Positions 13,401 to 25,253 of a DNA stretch of 64,000 nucleotides are shown one piece after another. The first letter of the stretch is position 1. Each line of letters opens with the position of its first letter. The notes beneath the pieces were generated by a model. That model was not told where the DNA came from, did not search any database, and saw nothing but the letters and a program-made list of their open reading frames with translations. Made by a program: the position numbers and the translations under genes. This DNA is from Brevipalpus yothersi (Eukaryota > Arthropoda > Arachnida > Trombidiformes > Tenuipalpidae): positions 1-64,000 of the forward strand of contig QZCP01000099.1 of assembly GCA_003956705.1 (NCBI GenBank). Reading direction: 5' to 3'.

Positions 13401-16400
13401 ATACATAGAGTCTGAGCTGATTACCATGATGGTTGCTACGAATCTTTCAGTGAATGTTATTCTATCATACTATTATATCATACTTCTATTCACATCCTAT
13501 GAGATCTTGAGATTTCCCTGAGTCTTCCAAAAGTCCGACAAAGACAAACATATTCGGTCATCTGAATTCTGAGAGTGAAATTTTACAATTCACACCTAAG
13601 ATTCTAGCCTGGACAGACATCAAATTTTTTTCTGTTGAGCTTTACGATAAAAAAATTGATGTTTGTCTCAGCATAAACTTATTGATAATGGGCACGTAAA
13701 CTTATCCAAGATCCCCTGTGAGGATTTGCCGAGAGATGCTCTATTTTTAAGCCCCTCAAAGGAATGTCCCCACATTGTGAATCAACTTTTAAGATATGTT
13801 TATAAATATCGTGTATGGGCATAACAATTGAATGAGCTCATAGTATTCCAATGGTGTTGAGTCTGTTTGTTCTAGTACTGTCTGCTAACATCAAAAGTAT
13901 ACTCATGACTACAATCTTTTGGAGAGCATGTGAATGTCTGCGTGAGTTTTTCTAATCATCTGTTTGCACATAGAATTTTTTCTTTTTCCTTCACTTTTTT
14001 TCCAACAGAAGCTCAAACACTCAGCAACAAAAGACAACTTCCCACGTGTGTAGTTATGAGATTAAAATCATATGCTTCAAGGATGCACGTTAGGATATTG
14101 GGAAGGTCTTTCATCTGATTTTTAGTCAAGCTTGAGCGGATTCATTTTTGTTTGCAATCACTTGTATTTTTGGAGAAAATAAAGTTCATGACGATTCTTA
14201 TCATTTGAAGAATCATTTCCATCATTCCCTACTGCTTAAATGCATAATTTGTATTCAGTTCAGTTTCATCATTGATTGGAGGAAAGGTTTCTCCTCAGCA
14301 ACTCCCAGGATTTTTGTGTTACCCTTTGCATTTTATTCCTTCACCTACATATTGCTCAACAGATCTCTTTTATTAAATCTTGAGAATAAATATAATATCA
14401 GAATGGTTATTCTTGCCTTTATTACTTTTAAAGAGAATCCCAGACTAGGCTCGGCTAAATTTGAGGAACCAAAATGATACTCAGATTTGATTTGTGTAAG
14501 AAGCAATCAAATTACAACGGTACATGGGAAAGTCTGATAGATTGATGCTATTGAAAAATTTTGCCCAATCCATCACAATTTATCAATATAAATAAGCTAG
14601 ATCTCGCCTCCTAAACTATTCATCTTAAATGGCGTGTTAATATGAAAAATTTCTTTGCGAATGATTTCTCAGCTACATTCTGTAATCCAATGAAGAGAAA
14701 TGCAATCACATTGTCTCCGTACACGCTCCCATCCATCATGAAAACAAAAGGCTTCTCTAGGAAAGAAGAGAGATTATCTTGTCAAAAAAAGAAGATCAAA
14801 CTTATCTCACGTTCAAAGGTTGAAGCAATGAAAAGTTCTCACAAAACGTGATTGGATGATGACCAAGTTTAGCATTTAGCATGACCACTTGCATCGATCT
14901 TGAGAAAACAGCTTCTATAGTCAGTTATAAGTATATAAATTCTTTAGCTCTTACAACAACAAGTACTTATTGAAAAACTTGACCCATTCATACTTGATCT
15001 AGAATCTGGACCGGAAACTTTGGTGATAGCAGTACATTTTTGCACACAAATATGCACCATAAAGCACAATCAATCCAAGAATGCTGTATGGACTTGAGCT
15101 TTATGGTCAAGAGAAATTTCCTGGGTGATGAGAAACTAACTAATCCTATCAAAGTTTGTTGACTTGTAACCAAGTGTATGCTAGTATTCCTATGCACATT
15201 CACATTCTATCAAAACATACTTCATGTGATCGAGAAGCCACTCTCTCTTTCTTCTGTTCCGTAACTTAAGTACTGAGATTGATCGAATCTTTTATACAGT
15301 ATTCTTTGGCTATTCTGTGTGTCCAGCTGATACTTTATGTGCTTCTTTTTCATTCTAAGAAAAAGAGGCTAAAAAAAGCATTCACTTGATGAAAGGCATT
15401 AGTTATACTGGTTATAAAGCTTTTCTTGACTCTACAAAAACAAGCTCTTGATTCAATTTTTGATCTTTCCTCCTCCTACACTCTCGTTCTTGGAATACAT
15501 TTGTTTATCATACTCGATGCTTGATTCCTAGAAAATCACATTCTGATGAATCAATAGAAAATATTGTACCAATACGCAAATCATCTTGTGTGTACGCGTT
15601 TATCGTGTACATGTATTATAGCAGATTCAAGAGAGTCAATGTAAATTGACTGTGAAAATATTCCCGAAGCCAAAGAAGAACAGAAGTGAAAAGATTCTTA
15701 AAGGCTTTGTTGACATTTGCTACAGAACAGCAGTTAATTCTTTGAATTCTTTCAAAATTTAAGGTGCAACATACTTGCTGAAAAATTTTCCTTATTTTTC
15801 AGCCCATTGAAAAATCCAACTTATTATGTGGAATAAATAGCATGAAAAAAGTCTTTCTTGTCACATTCCTCCCTTTTTGTCATTCATCAAGCCCTGATTC
15901 TGTTGGATTACAATCAAAAGGAGAGGAGAAATAAAAAATACCAAAAGAGCGTGTACTGATAGAAAGAAAAAGAGAAGAAAACCCCATGAACATAAGAGAT
16001 GAGTACATTGTAATCCTAGAAATTCACATGTCTCTGAACAAAATTCTCTCTTCTAAGGCAGTGTGAAGAAAGTTTTATCTCTATTCGTTATTCTCTACTC
16101 TTTTTCTTGCCTATTTGGGGAAGGTTGAGCCTTGTGAGAACATTTATTTGTAGAAAACTTTTTCATCTCTGTATCTCTACCATTCATTGGGAATACATTC
16201 TCATCTACATGATCATAACGCAAAAAATACCTTGAATATTACTAGCTATACTCTGTATTACTCTCTTTTTCCTCTTGTATCTGGAAAAAGTATTCTCACA
16301 TGCCTCATATCGGTAAAGCTTTGAGGTCAAATGAATACTCATGGACATGAAAATTGCTTTTACAGATCAAGATTTTCTCTTATTTCTCTTTCTGGTGAAG

Positions 16401-19400
16401 TACTTTGACTTTTATTTGAAGAAACATGGAAAGTGAGAGTCAAATTTTCTTCCAACTAAACTTACTAGACTGATACTCCATACCATCTCGCCAGATCTGA
16501 GCTAGAGGGATGTGAGAATTTATGTGGAAAAAAGAGTAAATAATATGATTGGCTCAAAGTGCTGTGAAAGTCGGGTGGAAAAGTTATATATATATATTTT
16601 CAGTCTACAACATTATTAGATCATTCCAACACTCAGACAGCACAAAATAGGAAAGTGAAAAAGACGCTGCATAGTATACTGTATAGCTGAGTGACCATTT
16701 TTGTAACATTTTTTCAGCTCTCTTTCCACCAATTTTCTCGCTGATTCTGTTTCAGTTCATCATATACCCTTGTTGGTAAAGTCTCGGCGAGACTTGTCTA
16801 GAAATCCTTGATATTAGTTTTCATGGTGTCACCTGGCTAGGAGAAAGAAATTCCCATACTTTTTGCTTGGAACTTTTCCAAAACTGTTGAGCAAATAGTA
16901 CAGAGATGAGCATACAGAAGTGTGTCTGGTATTTCCAATTTTTGGCTTAAGTTCAAGAAATCGTAATCTCATTCTCAAGTAAATATGAATCGATAATACT
17001 TAAGATTCTAGTTTCAAGGTTTGAGAAACACTCATCACAGTTGCAAATCAGAGCTTTATCTTAATTGGTGGAGCATCCTGTGGCTGGAAATGCTATAACT
17101 ATCCATGATTGATTTCTTTTTATGCCCATATTCTGATTCTTAATACTTGTTTAGATAAGTTTAATTGAAAAATCGTGAACCTAATTTGAATGAGGTCGCT
17201 TCTTCCCCCAGTTTTTGACAAAATTTTCATCCCCGATATTAATTCGAGCTTGAAACGTTTCCTTTGATTTCTATAAAGATACATCATAACGAGTATCCTT
17301 TTCTGAGAGAATACATAGAATGCCTCCATACCAGTGATCTCTTTAGGAAGAAAGGAGAGGGAGAATTCCTTTCTATGACATTTTCAATGATGCATTCAAA
17401 GGAAATGCAAATTTCTACCAAATTCAGACCGGGTAAACAAATATTTTCTGTAACTACAGTCATTATAGCTAGAAGAGTGTAATATAAAATGTAAATTATT
17501 AGGCCAATAGTTCACTGAACACAGGGTCAAGATGCGAGTGGCTTTCCATTCCAAGCGTGTACACTCAATTTCCTCTACAAAAATCATCGATAATCTAGAA
17601 ATCTCATATCAAGAGCTAGGATTTTGCCCAACATTTCACTTCATCCATCTAATGGAGCAAATCAAATACATTGGCGCATTAGGGAACGATAATGCTTATT
17701 ATGCCAGTGATTATGATGTTTGATGACCTTTTTTTGCTCGATTAAACTTCAGCTTGACCCAAACTCTGGAAATACTTTTCAGTGTGCGTTGGATTTGGCA
17801 AAACCCATCTCAATTGGTTTGTTTTGGTCTCCCTCTTCGCTTTCCTCTTCAACTATGATCTGTCTGATTTCCTTTTGAATTTATTTTGGAACAATTTGGA
17901 ATCCATTGATTCGAGAGATATTCCCCTAAGTGATTGCCTCTTCCGTTCATTAAGATGTCCTCTTTTTTCACTGAGCTTCCCAGTTTATCGAGTTGAATTA
18001 GAGTGATCATTTGATCTTCCTCTCTTCCTCTCTGGATGCAATTCTTTTGCCGGTCACTTTGTGCGTCTTGGTATTCCTGATAGATTGGAGGCTATTTCCA
18101 CGCAAACCAAGACTGATGAGCTTGGTTCTTGTGGGAACGGGGGTGTCTGTGGAAAGATTTCATAGATTCTTGAGGGCCTGTCTGACGTTCGATGAAAAGA
18201 GCAAACTATTTCTCCAGCAATCTTGTGAAACAGAGAACAATGCAAATAATTTGAGTAACTATTCTTCTCATGGATGCTGTCAACTGGGAAATATTTTCTC
18301 TCTTTTCGAGTCTGAATTCAGCTCCACAATCCCTCTGATAATTGCTCACATATGCCTTCAGGCTACGATAATCAGTGAAATCGTATCATGAAGACCATCA
18401 TGAATTCAAATTGAGTGAAAATAGTTAGACGAGTTAATTGGAAAAGTGAACATGGTTGAGCTCGAAGCATATTTGTTGCTTCTTGAACCATCTTTATTCA
18501 TGTTTCCAAGATGGCCGAGATCTATTTATCTCTAGTTTTCTATTTCTATCTCTCCCTATCTCTCTCAAGCCTTTCAATGATTGATTGATTTCAAATAAGT
18601 CTGTTAATCAAAAAATTCGAATCCAAATTACTTTACAAGAACGAGTTACAAAGAAATGCCTCAAGTTATCCATCGAGTTCTAATTGAATTCAAATTTCCC
18701 AAGAATTGCGAAATTTTTTCTGAGAAATGGACAGATAATTCAATCTAGTCATTGAATTGAAAAGTTTAGTTACAACTAGAACAGAGCTTCCAATTCAAAT
18801 TCTCCGAAAATTTTATCCAATATCTCACAACTTGAAGGCGTGGGATACCCAAAACAAGCTTATTTTCAACGCAAGAGGGTTCATAGCTCCATTGTTGCCC
18901 ATCTAAGAATCTATCTAGGATAAATTGGCGTATATTGGCTGTGAAAACTTCAAAGCCGTTTGCGAAGGGCTTGCTGATTGAACTTTCAAATCTTCCAATG
19001 TATATGGATTAAATTTCTAGCGAGAAAATTTGACTCTTATTCGAGATCATTCGGCATTCCAAATGAGCATAAGCTCATGTAGTTGCTCCTCATCCAAATT
19101 ATATTTCTATACGTCTAAGCATCGTTTTGAACATTGGAATTCTGAGCTGTCAGTAGCCTATTCACATTTTTGAGGTTTCATGCACTTTTTTCCCATTCAT
19201 TTCTACAAGCTCTATTTTCTTTCAATCCTTTTTTACATGTTCAGAATCACCAACAGAGCTGACTATTTTTGACATAAATTGCATGAAATTGGTGTGAAGA
19301 TGAATCGAAATGGGAGGAAAGTCAATATTCTAGGGAAAAGATGCAAAAATTGAAATTGCTCACATGAACACGAACAGAAGAAAAAAATGAAAAATTGACG

Positions 19401-21420
19401 ACTGAAAACATACACATACACACACACACACACACAGACTGACTAGCAATGGCTGGGAATTGCGATCTATCATTTTGACTTATCTTACCGTTTTCATTTA
19501 TTCCTCCACACATCGTTTTTCTCTCTACACATATTCTATGACTGAAATTGCTTTTCTACTCTACTCTACAAATTTTGTGACTACGAGCCACTATCAAAGT
19601 GGCAGGAAAAAAGCGATTATTTAACTGATCCTCTGAGGAATTTAAACCCATACATCGATTTCGTTCTGTTAGATCACGAATAGAACACTGACTACACTTC
19701 AAAGCCACTAGTCTGAACCCTGGATTATTTTTTGCTCAGTTTCCACTCATCTTGATCATTGAACAGTTTATATAAATGTGCGTATGTATACTCAATTGGA
19801 CTATGCTATTGGAATCTTGAGGTGTACTCAAATGTGGCCTTGATTCAACAAAACGAGACAATGATAGGAATCCTATCAAGTTTGAAAGCTTGGGTCGAAC
19901 ATTTTTATCATGAAATCGGAAAGTTCAAGTTGAAAGAAGCCATTAATTATAGCAGAGTAATTGATAGTTGAGAATGCTCAAAACCTTTGATACTGTTAGT
20001 CTTATGGTTCAAGAGATGAGAGCTGAAGCTAAATCTAACTTCAAGTGTCTTGCAATCAGATGAATCAGATATCTAGATGTTTCATTCTATCTCTATTCTC
20101 TCTTTCAGGCTCGGAAGATATTATGATTCCATTCAAAAATCAGTTCTAATAATATCTTCAATAAAAATGTTTCAAGGTTCAATTTACTCACCCTTGAAGA
20201 AAATTTTCTATCTGATTTTGTCAAGATAACAGAGATCGAATAATAATAATAATCCTATTGGATCGTTTAACTGACCTAGAACTTTCCTCCTTGATTCAAG
20301 ATTGAGAATTTTTGGTCAAGAGGATCAAGAAAACATCCCTTGATCAATCACATACTGTCAGTAACCAAGAATTTTCCTCTCTTCCGATCACAAAAATGAC
20401 GACCATGCTAAGGACATCAGTTGTTTGATCTCCTTATGTTGTGTTCATCAGAATGACCAGAATAATCAGGATCAGCTTCTAGTCATGTCCACCAAATTAG
20501 CTTCACAGACAAGACTTTTCTTTATCATTGCTACACTATATTTGTTCAGTTTCTTTATTTTCGAGTGCCTTGAAATCCTCTGGTGAGGCATTAGCTAGTA
20601 AAATATGTTCATAAGTGAAAGAATATTGGGATGGAATTTGATTCCCGCATTGAAAAATCTATCCTACATTGTACTCGTCAAAGGGATTAATTAACATGAT
20701 CGATGTTTAAAAAAGACTACAGTTGAGAGTGTTGGGATAAATCAATTTTTGTGTTATTACTACATGTTTAATGAATTATTGATCAGTAAAATTTGAGCTC
20801 AACCTTGTCAAGAAGAAGAATTGAAGCATCAAAATCGTTTATAGCAAAAAATCTTCTCTTCCTCTCAATAAATCGATTTCTTCCATGAGAGTACCCTGAT
20901 GAGTGTTGAAATTTTTCACCCAAGCCGGACATGATATAGAAGTTAGGAAAAAAGAATAAATTTGTCGAACTGATTCATCTACAGATAATAGCTATTTAGA
21001 ACTTTTTGGTCCATGAAATCAGAACCATACACACACACACAAGTAAGGTTCACCACTATCTGTTCATCCGTTCAGGTCTCTTGTCTTCCTCTTTCACTTC
21101 CCTTTTGACTTCCGTGATCAAAATCTTTTTTACACTCTCTATCTCTCTGTGGCTTCTACATCTTGCTTAGAATTTGTGGTGAACTTTTTTTGACACCCTA
21201 GAAAGTGAGGGGGATGGCTTCTGTATTTGAAAAATTTTGGTGTAATTTTTTTCTCCTCCATTTCTCTCTACTCCCAAGTATACCATGTATTCCAAGACTT
21301 GACAGAAACAATATTTCTCCCAACTTCCCTAGAGTAGATCACTTGATCTATCATCAAGCTTTTTCCTCGCTCTTTTATTTCTGAATTGCCATTGATTTGT
21401 CCATTCTTCTTCCTCTATAG

Positions 21421-21774
21421 GTGGTAAAAATGTTGGGCATCATCGTTCTGGTATTCGCAACCTTGTGGTTTCCATATCGAGGTCTATTGCTGTACAATTC
21501 ATTTGCAAGTGAACGTTATATGGATCTGTGGTATCTACTGTTTGCCAAAACATTGGTGTTCATGAATAGCGCTATCAATCCGATACTTTATAATGCATTA
21601 TCGAAAAAGTTTCGAAAAAATTTCAAGCGTCTATTGGCTTGTGAAAGCAGGAAAGCCAAAAATAGACGTCCCCATGAGGCTACTTCCGCTTCCAATTTCA
21701 ATGCTACACACTATTCAGTGACCTCTGTTCGTGCAGAAGGTGCTCAAATCAGACCGATAACTGTTGACCTTTGA
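21421..21774 (+). CDS. TRH/EFLamide-receptor-like GPCR, last coding exon
   Basis: The exon follows a strong acceptor (TTCCTCTATAG, ending at 21420) and is read in phase 0, starting V-V-K-M-L. It encodes TM6 (FATLWFPYRGLL), the third extracellular loop, TM7 with the class-A NPxxY variant (NSAINPILYNAL), an amphipathic helix 8 (KKFRKNFKRLLAC, with a Cys suited to palmitoylation) and a short tail ending at TGA 21772-21774. The TM6 pattern LWFPYR and the junction just before VVKML match vertebrate thyrotropin-releasing hormone receptors. In protostomes the orthologous receptors bind EFLamide peptides. The receptor would signal through G proteins at the plasma membrane. AATAAA at 21987-21992 is a plausible poly(A) signal. 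I did not find the exons for TM1-TM5. Assignment to class A is firm; to the TRH-receptor group, good. Confidence 0.85.
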   Translation: MVKMLGIIVLVFATLWFPYRGLLLYNSFASERYMDLWYLLFAKTLVFMNSAINPILYNALSKKFRKNFKRLLACESRKAKNRRPHEATSASNFNATHYSVTSVRAEGAQIRPITVDL

Positions 21775-21986
21775 TGGAAGGTCTTGAGATGATGTTTGAT
21801 CTTCGAAAATTCGGCCATGTTTTTTACACATGAGCACGAATTTTTCTCCTCTCTCTCCTCACTCATTATGTATTGATCAAAACTCATAATTCGAAATAGA
21901 TGTCCTTTTTTCTTCATATTATTACAAGCGCACATTAATATTTACTTCGGTTCATTTATTTTATTCTTCACATACTCTTCATTGAA

Positions 21987-21992
21987 AATAAA
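21987..21992 (+). terminator. Putative poly(A) signal of the GPCR gene
   Basis: AATAAA about 210 nt after the GPCR stop codon, followed by a second AATAAA-containing stretch near 22013. It is placed by position only. Confidence 0.5.
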
Positions 21993-23536
21993 AGCTCCAC
22001 TGATGGAAGAAAAATAAATACAAATTGTCTCTGATTATTATTTAATTGAATAAAAAAATCATTCAAATTTTTTTCATTATATTTAATATTCACTTTATCA
22101 TCATTTATCTCGGACTCATAAAAAATCCTTTTTTTGCACTCTCACACCCTGAAGTATATTTTTCATTGTAAAGAAAATAATTAAAAAACCCTCTGGCAGT
22201 GATCCAAATTCATGATAAAATTATTATACCATGTTGAAAGATAATGATTTCGAAAAATTTTTGGAGAATTTTTTCAGACATTTTCAAGATTTTTAGCGCG
22301 TCAAAAAAAATCGATAAGTTTTTGCCAGCATTTTGAAACCAGAAAATCAGATGGCGCTCTATGTCTCTTCGAGGTTGAATTCAACCCAAAAATTCAATCC
22401 AAGATACTTGAAAGTTCTGACGATATCGTCAAAATTTGATTACAAAACTGGGCTCACTTTCAGGACTATCTTTCAACAAATCTATTTGAATTTTTATCTA
22501 AGAATAAGAACTATTGGAAAAGAATGATCACAAATCTGATGCTCAAGGAACAGCCTTGAGCATAGGATAAGAGTTTAGGTTCAGCGAAGTCGCGAAATAT
22601 TTTCCAACTTTAACATCATCCGATATTCAGTAAGAAAAGATACAAAATTTTTCACCCAATGTTCTGTTAGAAAAGGGTTACGAAAAAAAATTGCTCATAC
22701 TTTCAAGAGATCAGATAGAAGGGCCGATCAAATTAGTATGAGAAGTAGGCGTAGATGTAAAGAAAATCCAATAAAATGGGGATATACTTGCTGTGAGATG
22801 GATTCCGTGATAAAATTTTTTCAAGGTTATATTGTTCATTCTGAATACATGAAATTGGATTGCTCTTTTCAGATTCGAGGTGCATGATTATCTATCAGAT
22901 AAAGAGTTAGAAGCTTTCTATACAGTTTCTAGATGTAAGTTGATTTGGACCAGAAATTTTTCGCTGGTTAGATTTCAGATTCAAGATTCAAGAATCTCAA
23001 TTTATTCTGTCTGCTCTGAGTCTCTCTATCTTATCACACAGCTTTTCAATCCATGATAGGTTCAAAAGGTTCATACTACTTTTGGGCTCTTGACGACTGA
23101 ATAATCACCATCAGAAAAATATTTTATTTCATTCATTTTATAAATACTTTGAATGAAAAATTCATACAAGTTTCCAAGGCTAGTAAGAATCGGAAGTTTA
23201 CTTACTGAACAACAATTTTCTCTAAGCCACCAGCCCTCGCATCAAAATTTATGAAAGATTTTTCCAACTTTTCCCCTCTCTATACTTACCTATCCATCTC
23301 TCCCCACTCTAAGTGGCTTGGTGCATAATCTAGCATTCAAGTAGAATAGTCGACAAAAAACAATCCACCAGAAGCCTTTGAAAATTGGAGAGGCAGTAAA
23401 AGCAAATCAACTTTTACTTTCAATTATTCAACTGTATGTGTGTGTGCGTGTATGTTCACCTCAAAAGTAATCCCTAACACATTAGAGCCCAAGATTGATC
23501 CCAATTACTATTATCAATGCAATATTCTATCCATCC

Positions 23537-23541
<5 letters not shown>

Positions 23542-23570
<29 letters not shown>
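23542..23570. repeat. (CT)n microsatellite
   Basis: Pure CT tract, paired with a GA tract 95 bp downstream. Confidence 0.95.
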
Positions 23571-23662
23571 ATTCCACCCACTAATACTTAGTACACTCAG
23601 TATCAGCTTTCTATGTTTTCGTTCAGTCCTATTGCAACACCAGCCTACTCACTTAATACTGT

Positions 23663-23664
<2 letters not shown>

Positions 23665-23724
<60 letters not shown>
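23665..23724. repeat. (GA)n microsatellite
   Basis: 60 bp of pure GA. It could form a hairpin with the CT tract at 23542-23570. Confidence 0.95.
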
Positions 23725-23726
<2 letters not shown>

Positions 23727-24045
23727 CTCACCGACTTGCTCTCTCTCTTCCCATGTTGATGATGAGATATCCATCGAGAAAAGAAGATTCGCGCTCACTC
23801 GAATGCGAGCTGCTATCGAAGCGCATCTTCTACTCTCTCTCTCTCTCCCATTCTCATCCACTTCGTTCCATAGTTTCATAATTCTTTTCGAACATATTAC
23901 CTTTGTATTTGCTCTACAGTTTCGCTACATATTTTGCCACAAGCTCTGATAAGTGATCATCATCATCGTCAGGCATCTCTCATCTATCTCTCCATTTCAC
24001 TGTCTCTCTTCTGTTCTGAGTCATCACCATGATTATTGATACACA

Positions 24046-24282
24046 ATGTTTCACATTGGAAAGTGCTTGCGCAAACTAACCACAGAAACACCATCATCAT
24101 TCGCCAATAGACCAGTGGACATTCTTGTTGAACTTGGTGGTGAAACTGGGAACTCACCATATTCCCCATCATCGGTGGATTGTGATCATCAGCCACACTG
24201 TTCGAATTTTATTCCTTCGCCTCTGACCAGCAAAGTTTATCATCATCCGTCACCATGGATGATGATTATGATACCATCATGA
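24046..24282 (+). other. 78-codon upstream ORF overlapping the RGK start codon
   Basis: An ATG at 24046 opens a 78-codon frame that ends 28 nt past the RGK start codon, in a different frame. If it lies in the RGK mRNA, it is an upstream ORF that would reduce initiation at 24255. Its composition (Ser, Pro, His) resembles the neighbouring RGK N-terminus, so an alternative product cannot be excluded. Whether it is transcribed is not visible. Confidence 0.35.
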
Positions 24283-25253
24283 GTCCGGTGGATGAAATTA
24301 AGCCAAGTATTCTTGTGAAACATCGTAACAGTTCACCTGGAGTTCGACCACGTTCCAATTTTCCGCGCCGATCGTGTGATGGCCACTTTGCATTTTTAAG
24401 CTCCTCATCAAATGGACATGATCGTTCACCAGGCTCTCGATCACCATCCATATCACCTAAGCCAACATCTCGACTACACCATCAGCCGTCACCCAATCAT
24501 CATCTCAACTATTATCCACATGTCAACAAGCCGATAGGATCACCGTTTCCCATGTCAAATATTATTAATAATAACAATCATACCCATCATAACGGTATGG
24601 CTAACGGTAACATTCTCGGGACAGATTATCATGCCCATCATCTCAATACGAACCATAATCACCATCAGCATACCAATGATTATGGTACTGATCACCGTGA
24701 TCAATCGATACCGTTCACCAATCAACATCACCAAAGACCTTTTCGACCTCGTGTGAACACTTTGCCCGATGCTCTGTCCGGTATTGTGCCTTTGGAATTG
24801 CGAGAACGTGATCGAGATAAGCGTGAACAGCGTGCTCGAAGCCAAAGTTACACACCGACACCATCAAATGGACTGATAAATTCATCAAATTCTTCAAATG
24901 CAAATCGTAGACGTCGACGCAGCCAGGAGCGTATACTTGAAACTGATACATGGAACAATTATCGTAAGCGTAGTATTGATCCGAGAAAATTTTCCATATC
25001 AGATACATCCGATTATTATGAGATCGATCGTGGTGATGATTCCATGTATAGAATATTGGTACTTGGTGCTGATAGAGTGGGCAAAAGTAGCTTACTGCGA
25101 CAATTGATACGAGAAGAGGAGATTGATAAATTCAGTCGAAAAGATCGTAATGTGAAAATGTATCTCCAAATCGAAGATCGAGACGTGTCTATTGTGTTTG
25201 ACAATCAGGCGTTCCAAGATGATCTTCTAAGTAATCGAAATAATCATGAAAAG
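24255..25253 (+). CDS. RGK-family small GTPase, exon 1 (N-terminal extension and P-loop half of G domain)
   Basis: The start ATG at 24255 has a good context (TCACCATGG), and there is an in-frame stop at 24183-24185. The exon encodes 333 residues. A disordered N-terminus rich in His, Asn, Ser and Pro runs to about residue 215, then a basic cluster (RRRRR) and a Ser/Arg region; the G domain begins at residue 264 (MYRILVLG). The P-loop GADRVGKSS is at 271-279. The switch-2 segment is DNQAF (D316) in place of the usual DxxG; RGK proteins have DxW there. The exon ends K|GTGAGT in phase 0 and joins 59089 directly; the spacing from the switch-2 Asp to VVYS matches Gem/Rem within a residue. RGK proteins inhibit high-voltage-activated calcium channels and remodel the cytoskeleton at the membrane. 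Confidence 0.9.

Larger units (their letters stand above)
2900..21420. other. Long non-coding stretch, no supported gene
   Basis: About 18.5 kb of AT-rich sequence with short chance ORFs and microsatellites. It lies between the BEN-like gene and the last exon of the GPCR on the same strand, so part of it may be GPCR intron with exons I did not recognise. Two adjacent open frames at 17782-18391 are discussed separately. Confidence 0.6.
21775..24045. other. Intergenic: 3' end of GPCR gene and upstream region of RGK gene
   Basis: I see no supported coding exon here. A 510-nt open frame at 23440-23949 is read through facing CT and GA microsatellites and is an artefact. Confidence 0.6.

Noticed and set aside
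23440..23949. 169-residue plus-strand ORF
   Set aside because: It is mostly translated CT and GA microsatellites (Ser-Leu and Glu-Arg runs).
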